Below are positions 15,609 to 22,884 of a stretch of 64,000 nucleotides of DNA, one piece after another (position 1 is the first letter of the stretch; every line of letters starts with the position of its first letter). This DNA is from Nocardiopsis sp. TSRI0078 (lineage in GTDB: Bacteria > Actinomycetota > Actinomycetes > Streptosporangiales > Streptosporangiaceae), in contig NZ_LWLB01000032.1 in NCBI RefSeq assembly GCF_001905145.1, positions 36,622-100,621 of the forward strand. The letters run 5' to 3'. Below the pieces are notes generated by a model, which worked only from the letters and a program-made list of their open reading frames with translations, ran no database searches and was not told the origin of the DNA. Made by a program: the position numbers and the translations under genes.

Positions 15609-17483
15609 TCACGTGACCGAGGTCACCCGGTCCTGCTCCGTGCGGCCGTCCCGCCCGTCCGCCCCCGGAGCCCGGTCCCCGGACTCGGCGATGTGCAGTG
15701 CCGCGACCAGTTCCCGGTACAGGTTGTCGCGTGCCATCAGCTCCCGGTGCGTGCCGCGGGCCCGCACACGCCCGTCCTCCATCAACACGATGGTGTCGGC
15801 GTGGATCACCGTGGACAGCCGGTGCGCGATGGTCACCACGGCCGCCCGACCGGCCTGGTCGCGCACGCTCTCGGTGATGGCGGCCTCGGTGATCGCGTCC
15901 ACCTGCGAGGTGGCCTCGTCCAGCAGCAGCACGTCGGGCGAACGCAGCAGGGCGCGGGCCAGGGCGATCCGCTGGCGCTGGCCCCCGGAGAGGGACGTGG
16001 CGTCCAGAGGGGTGTCCAGCCCCTCCTCCAGGGCGTCGACCTTCTCGGTCAGCCGGACCTGCCCCAGGATCCGGCGCACCTCCTCCTCGGTGGCCTCCGG
16101 TCGGCTGAACAGCAGGTTCTCCCGGATGGTGCCGGGGACGACCGGGGCGTCCTGCTCGACGTAGGCGAAACGGCCGCGCACCTGCCCCGGCGTGAGCTCC
16201 CGGTAGGGGGTCCCGTCCATGAGCAGCAGCCCCTCCTCTGGTTCGAGGAAGCGCAGCAGCAGCGAGAACACGGTGGTCTTGCCCGCGCCGGAGGGCCCCA
16301 CGATAGCGGTGTGGCCGCGGCGGGGGACGACCAGGTCCACCTGCTCCAGCGCGGACTCGGCGCCGGGCGCGTACCGGGCGGTGACCCCGCGCAGCTCCAG
16401 CAGCGTGTCCCCGCGTCCGCTGCCCGGCCCGCTTTCTCCGGTGGCGGACGGAACGGAGGTGTCGGGTCCGCCGGAGGAGGGCTCGAGGGGGAGGGCCTCC
16501 ACCTCGCGGATGCGCCTGGCCGCGGCGATGCCCGACTGGAGCGTGGTGACGCTCTGGGAGAGCTCCGTCACGGGGCCCATGAGGGTGAAGGCGTAGAGCA
16601 GGAACGCGACGAGGGTGGAGACCTCGATGGCGCCGGAGGCCACCCGCAGCGCTCCCACGCCCAGGATGGCGATGATGGCGAGCTGGACACCGCTGAAGGC
16701 CACCGTCCAGGCGACCGCCTGGCGGCGCACCGAGCGCACGCCGTGCCGCGCGGACTCCTGGGCGTGCTCCAGGATCTGGTCGCCCAGCCGCTCCTCGGCC
16801 CGGCTGACCTTGACCGTGCGGATCGCGCGCAGCGCCCCGTCGAGCACGCCGCCCATCAGACCGAGGGAGTTCTGGGCCCGCTCCTGCGCCTTGGCCAGGG
16901 AGGGCATCAGGGTCAGGAACAGGAGGGTGACGACGAGCACCCCGACGAAGGTGACAGCGAGCAGGAACAGGTCCAGCACGCCCATCATGACCAGCGTCCC
17001 CACCAGCAGCACGCCGCCGTTGACGAGGCTGATGACGCTGCTGGAGGCGGCCTCGCGCAGGAGCACCGTGTCGGAGGTGGCCCGGGTGACCAGCTCACCG
17101 GAGGAGCGGCGCGACAGCGGGATGAGCGCGGCGCGGAAGTAGCGGTGCACGAGGGAGGTGCGCGCGTCCAGCACCACCTTCTCGGCGACGGTGCCTAGGA
17201 GGACCCAGTGCCACAGGCCGAACACCGTGCCCGACAAGAACAGGACCAGCAGCAGTGTGATCGGTCCGCGAAGGCCGCCCCCGTCGGAAACGGTGTCCAG
17301 GACCAGCTTGATCACCATCGGGTTGGCGAGTTCGAGCGCCGATCCGGCCAGTGCCAGGAGCAGGCCCAGCGCCAGCTTGCGCCGGTGCGGGCGCACGAAC
17401 GACCACAGCACCCGGAGCTGGGCGAAACGGGGGACCGAGGTGTCCGATGAAGGGTCAGTGTCTGATCTTGATGGATCGCTCAT
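15609..17483 (-). CDS. ABC exporter, fused membrane and ATPase domains
   Basis: The protein has 624 residues. Six transmembrane helices (type IV ABC exporter) are followed by a nucleotide-binding domain with Walker A GPSGAGKTT, signature LSGGQRQRIALARALL, Walker B VLLLDEATSQVD and the H-loop AHRLSTV. It acts as a homodimer or heterodimer, exporting drugs or lipids. It is divergent from a TetR gene. TTGACA at 17520-17515 (minus strand) is the -35, and the palindrome GGTCACAGGTGACC lies just downstream. Repression by the neighbouring TetR protein is likely. Confidence 0.88.
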   Translation of the reverse strand: MSDPSRSDTDPSSDTSVPRFAQLRVLWSFVRPHRRKLALGLLLALAGSALELANPMVIKLVLDTVSDGGGLRGPITLLLVLFLSGTVFGLWHWVLLGTVAEKVVLDARTSLVHRYFRAALIPLSRRSSGELVTRATSDTVLLREAASSSVISLVNGGVLLVGTLVMMGVLDLFLLAVTFVGVLVVTLLFLTLMPSLAKAQERAQNSLGLMGGVLDGALRAIRTVKVSRAEERLGDQILEHAQESARHGVRSVRRQAVAWTVAFSGVQLAIIAILGVGALRVASGAIEVSTLVAFLLYAFTLMGPVTELSQSVTTLQSGIAAARRIREVEALPLEPSSGGPDTSVPSATGESGPGSGRGDTLLELRGVTARYAPGAESALEQVDLVVPRRGHTAIVGPSGAGKTTVFSLLLRFLEPEEGLLLMDGTPYRELTPGQVRGRFAYVEQDAPVVPGTIRENLLFSRPEATEEEVRRILGQVRLTEKVDALEEGLDTPLDATSLSGGQRQRIALARALLRSPDVLLLDEATSQVDAITEAAITESVRDQAGRAAVVTIAHRLSTVIHADTIVLMEDGRVRARGTHRELMARDNLYRELVAALHIAESGDRAPGADGRDGRTEQDRVTSVT

Positions 17484-17494
17484 GCTTCAAAGTA

Positions 17495-17520
17495 GGTCAC
17501 AGGTGACCGATTAATGTCAA
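17495..17520 (-). promoter_or_regulatory. Exporter promoter with TetR operator
   Basis: A consensus TTGACA (17520-17515) is followed by the perfect inverted repeat GGTCAC-AG-GTGACC (17495-17508), located where the -35/-10 spacer would be. No good -10 was seen at 17 bp; TACTTT lies slightly farther. The site sits between the exporter and the divergent TetR gene. Confidence 0.55.
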
Positions 17521-17549
17521 CCAAATACCGACAACCCTAGAATGAGGGC

Positions 17550-18149
17550 ATGGTGAAGAGCGCTCCCTCAGAGGAAGAGACGAGGACCCGGGCCAGGACC
17601 CGCCGCGCGATCCTCGAAGCGGCGGTGGCGGTGCTCGGGGAGAACTCCTCAGCCCCCCTGTCCCAGGTGGCCGAGGCCGCGGGTGTGGCACGCAGCACGC
17701 TCCAGCGCTACTTCGCAGAACGCGCCGACCTGGTCTGCGCCCTCGGTGAGTACGCCGAGGAACTCATCAACGAGGCCACCGAGCGGGCGTGCACCACCGA
17801 GGGCACGGGTCTGGAGGCCTTCCGGAGGCTCGTCCCCGAGTACTTCGGGCTCCAGAAGGTGATCATGCTGGCGTTCGGGAACGAGGACTCCTGGAACGAG
17901 ACGTCCCAGGAGGAGTGGGGCGCGGCCGACCTCGCCCTGTACGCCCTCGTCGAACGCGGCCACGCCGACGGCAGCATCGATCCCAGGATCACCCCGGCCT
18001 GGGCGCAGCAGCTCCTGTGGGCCGGGCTCTACGCCGCGTGGACCCACGTCGGCATCAGTCGCACACCCGCCTACGAGGCCCTCAACATGTGCGTGTACTC
18101 GCTGGTCAAGATGATGGAGAACCCCGACCGGAGCGGCGGGCGCGCCTGA
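17550..18149 (+). CDS. TetR-family regulator of the exporter
   Basis: The protein has 199 residues. The HTH region is TRRAILEAAVAVLGENSSAPLSQVAEAAGVARSTLQRYFAERADLV, followed by a helical ligand domain. A TAGAAT -10 lies 6 nt upstream of the ATG, so the transcript is probably leaderless. The divergent layout with the ABC exporter and the shared inverted repeat suggest it represses the exporter until an export substrate binds. Confidence 0.85.
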   Translation: MVKSAPSEEETRTRARTRRAILEAAVAVLGENSSAPLSQVAEAAGVARSTLQRYFAERADLVCALGEYAEELINEATERACTTEGTGLEAFRRLVPEYFGLQKVIMLAFGNEDSWNETSQEEWGAADLALYALVERGHADGSIDPRITPAWAQQLLWAGLYAAWTHVGISRTPAYEALNMCVYSLVKMMENPDRSGGRA

Positions 18150-18167
18150 TCCGGGAGCGGAGCGTAA

Positions 18168-18197
18168 GGGCCCGCCGGGCAGGGGGCCGGGCGGGCC
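18168..18197. terminator. Convergent terminator
   Basis: GGCCCGCC (18169-18176) pairs with GGCGGGCC (18190-18197) between the convergent TetR and Cpn10-like genes. There is no T-run, so termination efficiency is uncertain. Confidence 0.4.
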
Positions 18198-18205
18198 GGA
18201 GGGGA

Positions 18206-18532
18206 CTACAGGTACAGGCCTGTGCCCCGGCCCTGTTCGGGGACCTCGTTCGCGACGGCGTGCACGTCGCGCTCGCGCAGGATCACGTAGCGCTCGCCGT
18301 GCAGTTCGACCTCGCCCTGCTCCTCGGGGTCGAAGAGCACGCGGTCTCCGGCCTTGACGTGGCGGGCACCCGTCCCGGCGCCGACGACCTCGCCCCATGC
18401 GAGTCTGGTCGCCAGTCTGACCGTGTCCGGGATGACCAGGCCGGCGTTACTGCGTCGTTCGCCCTTGTCGGGGACCGCCTTCACCAGCAGGCGGTCGTGG
18501 AGCATCTGGATTTCAAGCTTTGATTCGGGCAC
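18206..18532 (-). CDS. Cpn10 (GroES)-like protein
   Basis: The protein has 108 residues with the GroES fold pattern: MLHDRLLVKAVPDKGERRSNAGLVIPDT, GEVVGAGTG..VKAGDRVLFDP, ..YVILRERDVHAV. Actinobacteria carry this as an extra co-chaperone-like gene away from groEL. It ends in TGLYL, which recurs in actinomycete homologues as far as I recall. Its partner is not known, and it lacks a canonical mobile loop. The start is uncertain: GTG at 18532 or 18535, or ATG at 18505; homologues extend upstream of MLHDR, so I prefer 18532. No groEL is adjacent. Confidence 0.75.
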   Translation of the reverse strand: MPESKLEIQMLHDRLLVKAVPDKGERRSNAGLVIPDTVRLATRLAWGEVVGAGTGARHVKAGDRVLFDPEEQGEVELHGERYVILRERDVHAVANEVPEQGRGTGLYL

Positions 18533-18614
18533 CACTCCAGGGTATGCAGTCGAAAACCGGCCACCGCACGTCCACCCACCGGCCCCGAAGTCGCAACCCA
18601 CTCCCGATCTCCGG

Positions 18615-18620
18615 TACAGT
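18615..18620 (+). promoter_or_regulatory. -10 element of tRNA-Ala copy 2
   Basis: TACAGT lies 39 bp upstream of the tRNA start, at a position similar to the other two copies (TATGGT and TAGGAT). The -35 is poorly defined. Confidence 0.4.
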
Positions 18621-18658
18621 GATTCCATCGCCGAGCGGGGGAACCGCCCGGCACACCA

Positions 18659-18731
18659 GGGGCTATGGCGCAGTTGGTAGCGCGCCTCCATGGCATGGAG
18701 GAGGTCTGGGGTTCGAATCCCCATAGCTCCA
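18659..18731 (+). tRNA. tRNA-Ala (anticodon GGC), copy 2
   Basis: Identical over all 73 nt to copies 1 and 3, with loop ATGGCAT and no encoded CCA. The upstream DNA differs from copy 1, while the downstream ~60 nt are nearly the same, so the duplicated unit includes the terminator. Confidence 0.97.
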
Positions 18732-18736
18732 CGTTG

Positions 18737-18790
18737 AGGCTCGCGTGGTCGGTGGACTTTGCCCACCTTCCCCGCGGGCCTGTTTGTTTT
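18737..18790 (+). terminator. Terminator-like element after tRNA-Ala copy 2
   Basis: AGGCTCGCG (18737-18745) pairs with CGCGGGCCT (18773-18781) using one G-T pair; an inner hairpin GGTGG/CCACC and GTTTGTTTT follow the same plan as copy 1. Changes against copy 1 mostly keep pairing. Confidence 0.78.
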
Positions 18791-18899
18791 GGGGGGACGA
18801 CCCCCCAGGCCCCCCCGATGCGCCGTTCGGCTTTCGGGGGCCTTCGGCCGCCTCGCCTCACGGCACGTTCTTGGCCGCGATCTGCTGTGCCGGACTTCG

Positions 18900-18955
18900 A
18901 GGCTCGCGTGGTTAGTGGACTTTGCCCACCTTCCCCGCGGGCCTGTTTCTTTTGG
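18900..18955 (+). repeat. Orphan copy of the tRNA-linked terminator element
   Basis: AGGCTCGCG (18900-18908), AGTGG...CCACC, CGCGGGCCT (18936-18944) and GTTTCTTTT repeat the element, but no tRNA precedes it. It probably marks a tRNA copy that was lost, or a duplication end point. Confidence 0.7.
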
Positions 18956-19530
18956 GGGACGGCCCCCGATGCGGGGCTCCGCCCCGCGGGTCGTACCCGG
19001 CTTGCCCAGGGCCCATCTCGGGACTGTTCGCGAGTCAGCTCGTAGGCGGTCCACGAGATCACGTCCGACCTTTCCGACCGGGTGGGATCGCGTCGTTTCC
19101 GGGCTCGCCGGAAGGTCTGGGCGCCGGCCAGAGAAGCTCCCTTTCCTCCCAAGGCGCACCACCCACCGAGAACGCCTTTCCCGATCGTTCGTGAGGGCAC
19201 GGCCGTTCCGTCCCGCCGTGGTTTCGAGTGTCCGCGTGGGGGCGGGAGCGGCGTGCGCGCGCCGACGTCGGCCGGGTCGTGGAACGGCGAGTATGGCACG
19301 GGACACCGGTGGCCGGGAAGACCCCCTTGCCCCACCGCGGCGCTCCCCCGACCGCGACCGGGCGCCTCTGTCCGGCCCGCCGCGTCGTCGATGAAGCAGC
19401 CCAATCGGTTGCATTTTTTGAGGTACTCGATCCCGAAATCCACGTCGGATGCCGATGAAATCGCAGGACAGTCGGGGTGAGGGGCAGTCAGGATGTCCGG
19501 CCTTCTTACAAACGGTTGCATTAACCCCCC

Positions 19531-19558
19531 TTGACACGGAAAGCGCTTTCTCTACTCT
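19531..19558 (+). promoter_or_regulatory. Pectate lyase promoter with LacI-type operator
   Basis: TTGACA (19531-19536) and TACTCT (19553-19558) are spaced by 16 bp. Between them GAAAGCGCTTTC (19539-19550) is a perfect 12-bp palindrome with the central CG of LacI/GalR-family sites. A sugar-responsive LacI-type repressor, not encoded in the window, probably controls the gene. Confidence 0.65.
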
Positions 19559-19604
19559 CGAGGAAAGCACGTCAATGCTCGTGCTCTACTACGAAGGGTG
19601 AGCA

Positions 19605-21167
19605 GTGAGACGATCAAAAGCGCGTCGACTCGTGTCGACGCTGGCTACTGCGGCCGTGGTGGCGGCTGGTCTGTCCCTGCCGATGTCCCAGGCATCGGCG
19701 CAGACCGGCGAAGCCACGGGTTACGCGACTCAGAACGGCGGGACCACCGGCGGCGCGGGCGGACAGACGGTACGGGCCACGACCGGAACCCAGATCCACC
19801 AGGCCCTGTGCGACCGGCCCAGCACCAGCACTCCGGTCATCATCGAGGTGGAAGGAACCATCAACCACGGCAACACCTCCAAGGTGTCGGGTGACAGCTG
19901 CGACACCGCCGACGACGTGATCGAGCTCAAGAGGATCAGCAACGTCACGATCGTCGGCGTCGGCGGCGGAGCCGTGTTCGACCAGCTGGGCATCCACATC
20001 CGTGAGTCCCGCAACATCATCATCCAGAACGTGACCGTCCGGAACGTCAAGAAGTCCGGCTCGCCCACGTCCAACGGCGGTGACGCCATCGGGATGGAGA
20101 GCGACGTCCGCAACGTCTGGGTCGACCACGTCACCCTGGAGGCGTCGGGCGGGGAGTCGGAGGGCTACGACGGCCTCTTCGACATGAAGAACAACACCCA
20201 GTACGTCACCCTCTCCTACAGCATCCTGCGCAACTCCGGCCGTGGCGGCCTGGTCGGGTCCAGCGAGAGCGACCGCTCGAACGGCTACGTCACGTACCAC
20301 CACAACCGGTACGAGGACATCGACTCGCGCGCGCCCCTGCTGCGCGGCGGCATAGGGCACATGTACAACAACCACTATGTGGGGCTTCACAAGTCCGGCA
20401 TCAACTCCCGGGCCGGCGCCCGCGCGAAGGTGGAGAACAACTACTTCAAGGACTCCAAGGACGTCCTGGGCACCTTCTACACCGACGAGAGGGGCTCCTG
20501 GGAGGTCAGCGGAAACATCTTCGACAACGTGACCTGGTCCAGCGAGGGCGACGAGAACTACCCCGCCGGACCCGACCCGCGGTCCACCACGTCGGTGAGC
20601 ATCCCGTACTCCTACGAGCTCGACGACGCCGGCTGCGTGCTGGAGGTGCTGGAGCAGACCGCGGGCGCGGGCAAGGGCAACCGGACCTCGGACGGCAACT
20701 GCGAAGCCGAGGAGCCGACCGACCCGGGCCCGACCGACCCGGGCCCGACCGACCCGGACCCGACCGACCCGGACCCGACCGACCCGACCGACCCTCCCGG
20801 CGGGACCAACCTCAGCATCGGGGCCGGTGCCGACGGCTCCAGCAAGGCCAGCGGGACCAGCTACGGGAACGTCATCGACGGTGACATGAGCACCTACTGG
20901 TCGCCGAGCGGCTCGACCGGTCGCATCTCGGTCAAGTGGGGCTCCGACGCCACGGTGTCCGCGATCAACATCCGCGAGGCGGCCGGAGCCGAAGGCAACA
21001 TCGGCTCCTGGAAGGTCGTCGACCACGACACCGGAGCCGTCCTGACCACCGGTAGCGGAGCGGGTGTCATCACCTTCGCCCCGACGTCGCTGCGAAAGGT
21101 CAACTTCGAGATCACCAGCTCGAACGGCACACCGCGCGTCGCCGAGTTCGAGACCTACGCCGGTTAG
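19605..21167 (+). CDS. Secreted pectate lyase (PL1) with C-terminal discoidin-like domain
   Basis: The protein has 520 residues. A signal peptide (RRSKARRL + hydrophobic core, cleavage near QASA-Q) is followed by a polysaccharide lyase family 1 beta-helix: TNGGDAIGMESDVRNVWVDH-like calcium site, YDGLFDMKNNTQYVTLSYS, then HHNRYEDIDSRAPLLRGG. A PTDPGP/PTDPDP repeat linker follows (about 370-400), then a ~120-residue beta-rich domain (NLSIGAGADGSSKASGTSY...) resembling F5/8-type carbohydrate-binding modules. It cleaves polygalacturonate by beta-elimination outside the cell. GTG start with GAAGG upstream. In-frame codons continue beyond the TAG (next entry). Confidence 0.9.
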   Translation: MRRSKARRLVSTLATAAVVAAGLSLPMSQASAQTGEATGYATQNGGTTGGAGGQTVRATTGTQIHQALCDRPSTSTPVIIEVEGTINHGNTSKVSGDSCDTADDVIELKRISNVTIVGVGGGAVFDQLGIHIRESRNIIIQNVTVRNVKKSGSPTSNGGDAIGMESDVRNVWVDHVTLEASGGESEGYDGLFDMKNNTQYVTLSYSILRNSGRGGLVGSSESDRSNGYVTYHHNRYEDIDSRAPLLRGGIGHMYNNHYVGLHKSGINSRAGARAKVENNYFKDSKDVLGTFYTDERGSWEVSGNIFDNVTWSSEGDENYPAGPDPRSTTSVSIPYSYELDDAGCVLEVLEQTAGAGKGNRTSDGNCEAEEPTDPGPTDPGPTDPDPTDPDPTDPTDPPGGTNLSIGAGADGSSKASGTSYGNVIDGDMSTYWSPSGSTGRISVKWGSDATVSAINIREAAGAEGNIGSWKVVDHDTGAVLTTGSGAGVITFAPTSLRKVNFEITSSNGTPRVAEFETYAG

Positions 21168-21386
21168 CCGCCGGACGACGGCGGCAACGGTGACGGTGAT
21201 GGCGAGGTGGTGGTGAACGGCTCCACCGCGGAGTCGACCCCGTTCGCGGCCACGGGTGCATGGGAGAGCCGGGTGACAGCGACGATCCCGGTGCAGGTGG
21301 ACAGCACCACCGTCCGGCCCGTGGCCACCGGCCCCGAGGGCCTGTCCGACACCGACCACCTGGAACCCCCGTCCGGCAAGGCCTGA
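21168..21386 (+). pseudogene. Decayed carbohydrate-binding tail after pectate lyase stop
   Basis: The pectate lyase frame continues past its TAG for 72 codons to a TGA at 21384-21386. The translation is a Gly/Asp linker (PPDDGGNGDGDG) and then EVVVNGSTAESTPFAATGAW..., TTVRPVATGPEGLSDTDHLEP, which reads like the C-terminal half of a CBM35/CBM6 module (usual pattern: VNG...FPATG.W, T.R..AT...G..N.DYLEV). It appears to be a remnant left by deletion and a stop mutation. Stop readthrough is less likely. Confidence 0.6.
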
Positions 21387-21425
21387 CCGGCCGGCACCGG
21401 GACCGGGACCGAGCTCCCACGTGGG

Positions 21426-21459
21426 AAGAGCCCTGGCGGGTCGAGCCGCCAGGGCTCTT
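21426..21459 (+). terminator. Terminator after pectate lyase
   Basis: Perfect 14-bp arms (21426-21439 and 21446-21459) with a GTCGAG loop are followed by CTCAT. It lies 40 bp after the end of the decayed tail, which suggests it ended the original longer gene. Confidence 0.75.
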
Positions 21460-21664
21460 CTCATACACGGTCCCGGTCAGCGGTGGCCCGGCAGGGGCTT
21501 TGCGCCCGCGCCGGGACTCCTGCGGGTGGAAGTCCGCCCCGGAGCCAGGCGCGGCCCGCGTCGATGGCCGCCGGTGCCGGACCGTGTTCCACTCCCCGTG
21601 CCTTGCGCCACGTCCGCCCTTCGCGCGACCCTTGGTCCGCACGTCGGGGAGAACGGGGAGGGCC

Positions 21665-22099
21665 GTGGACGAGACCCTGGACCGGATCGAGCGGCAGGTG
21701 GACATCGCCGCGTCCGCGCAGCGGGTCTGGGACCTGGTGAGGCGGCCGGGATGGTTCGTCAGCGACGGGGAGATCCTCGACCACCGGACCACGCGGGACG
21801 GGGACGCGGACATCGTGCACGACCCGGTCCGCGGTGCCTTCCGGATCCGCACCGAGAAACTCGAACCTCCCGGCTACGCGGCCTTCCGCTGGTTCGCCGG
21901 GGACGGGGAGGCCTCCACGCTGGTGGAGTTCTGGATCGAGGAACGCGGCGCGGACGGAGTGACCCTGCGGGTGGCGGAGAGCGGATTCGCCTCGCTGGAG
22001 GAGTCGGAGGAGGAGCGGCGCATGCGCGTCGAGGGGGACGCCGTCGTCTGGGAGATGGGGCTCTCGCTCGCCGCGGCCCACGTGGAGGCGTCCCGGTGA
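21665..22099 (+). CDS. SRPBCC/AHSA1-family protein
   Basis: The protein has 144 residues. The START-like fold of activator-of-Hsp90-ATPase homologues is visible: VDIAASAQRVWDLVRRPGWF..., then EPPGYAAFRWFAGDGEASTLVEFWIEE, TLRVAESGF and a final amphipathic helix. Such proteins bind hydrophobic ligands; many in actinomycetes have no assigned role and often sit beside ArsR regulators, but none is here. GTG at 21665 follows GGGAGG. The longer open frame upstream is not coding-like. Confidence 0.75.
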   Translation: MDETLDRIERQVDIAASAQRVWDLVRRPGWFVSDGEILDHRTTRDGDADIVHDPVRGAFRIRTEKLEPPGYAAFRWFAGDGEASTLVEFWIEERGADGVTLRVAESGFASLEESEEERRMRVEGDAVVWEMGLSLAAAHVEASR

Positions 22100-22116
22100 G
22101 GTCCCCGACCGGACCG

Positions 22117-22323
22117 TCACTCCGTGGAGGCGTCCCGCCCGTCCACGAAGGCGAGGAGCGCCGGGTCGTCGGAGACCAGGCGCTCGACCTCCTCGCCTCC
22201 GTCGCACCGGCACAGGGCCACCGCCACCCGGGACGGAGACCGCTCCACCACCCGCCACACGGCGCCGTGGTCCTCCCAGCGGACCAGGACCTGGACGGGG
22301 TCCTGCTGTGGTCTGTCGCTCAT
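22117..22323 (-). CDS. Small hypothetical protein
   Basis: Sixty-eight residues with a beta-rich pattern (VQVLVRWEDHGAVWRVVERSPSRVAVALCRCDGGEEVERLVS). ATG at 22323 with GGGAGG at a short distance. Convergent with the SRPBCC gene. No family recognised. The codon use is coding-like. Confidence 0.6.
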   Translation of the reverse strand: MSDRPQQDPVQVLVRWEDHGAVWRVVERSPSRVAVALCRCDGGEEVERLVSDDPALLAFVDGRDASTE

Positions 22324-22412
22324 GCCCTCCCTGTGCCCCGGTCCGGGGCTGGTGGAACGGCAATGTGGGGTGCCCTACACCGCGACCGGTCATCCCACCC
22401 CTCCACGTCCGA

Positions 22413-22418
22413 TAGGAT
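22413..22418 (+). promoter_or_regulatory. -10 element of tRNA-Ala copy 3
   Basis: TAGGAT lies 24 bp upstream of the tRNA start. No clear -35 was found. Confidence 0.35.
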
Positions 22419-22441
22419 CTAACCGTTGCCGCGAGGCACAC

Positions 22442-22514
22442 GGGGCTATGGCGCAGTTGGTAGCGCGCCTCCATGGCATGGAGGAGGTCTGGGGTTCGAA
22501 TCCCCATAGCTCCA
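22442..22514 (+). tRNA. tRNA-Ala (anticodon GGC), copy 3
   Basis: Identical to copies 1 and 2 over 73 nt. It is followed by the same terminator-like element, after which the DNA runs into a truncated SRPBCC gene. Confidence 0.97.
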
Positions 22515-22519
22515 CGTTG

Positions 22520-22575
22520 AGGCCCGCGTGGTCGGTGGACTTCGTCCGCCTTCCCCGCGGGCCTGTTTGTTTTTT
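22520..22575 (+). terminator. Terminator-like element after tRNA-Ala copy 3
   Basis: AGGCCCGCG (22520-22528) pairs with CGCGGGCCT (22556-22564). The inner hairpin is GGTGGAC/GTCCGCC and a T-rich tract (GTTTGTTTTTT) follows. Same plan as the other copies. Confidence 0.8.
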
Positions 22576-22595
22576 GGGGGCGACCCCCAGACCCC

Positions 22596-22787
22596 TACGA
22601 GGGCATGCCCGGGCACGTGTGCATGGAGACCACCACGCTGGAGGAGAAGGACGGCCGCACCCTCTGCACGTCGGTCACGGTCTTCCCCACGGTCGAGGAC
22701 CGCGACGGCATGGTCGGGTCCGGTATGGAGTACGGCCTGAGGCAGTCCATGGACGCCTTGGACGAGCTGCCGGCCACGATGGCCTGA
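22596..22787 (+). pseudogene. 3' fragment of a second SRPBCC gene
   Basis: The frame reads YEGMPGHVCMETTTLEEKDG and ends ...SGMEYGLRQSMDALDELPATMA. This is the C-terminal half of AHSA1/SRPBCC proteins, which normally have ~80 more residues before it. The coding similarity starts right where the tRNA-terminator unit ends, so the 5' half was removed when that unit arrived or recombined. The ATG at 22605 is an internal Met, not a likely start. Confidence 0.65.
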
Positions 22788-22884
22788 GAAGGCCGGGCGG
22801 ACGGTCGGCCTGGCCCACGGCGGTCCGGCCGGCCGTCCTGTGGACAACGCCGCTCCTGTCCTTCGCGGCCGGTACTGTCGATCC

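Larger units (their letters stand above)
18732..19604. other. Intergenic region with terminator copies and pectate lyase promoter
   Basis: No supported gene. It holds the terminator after tRNA copy 2, an orphan copy of that element, a GCGGGGC-TCC-GCCCCGC hairpin near 18972, two CGGTTGCATT repeats (19406 and 19513) and the pectate lyase promoter. The middle part (19.0-19.4 kb) shows nothing recognisable on either strand. Confidence 0.5.

Noticed and set aside
21165-21167. TAG of pectate lyase as a programmed recoding (e.g. pyrrolysine) site
   Set aside because: The downstream module is only half a domain, which fits decay better than designed readthrough; no recoding element was seen.
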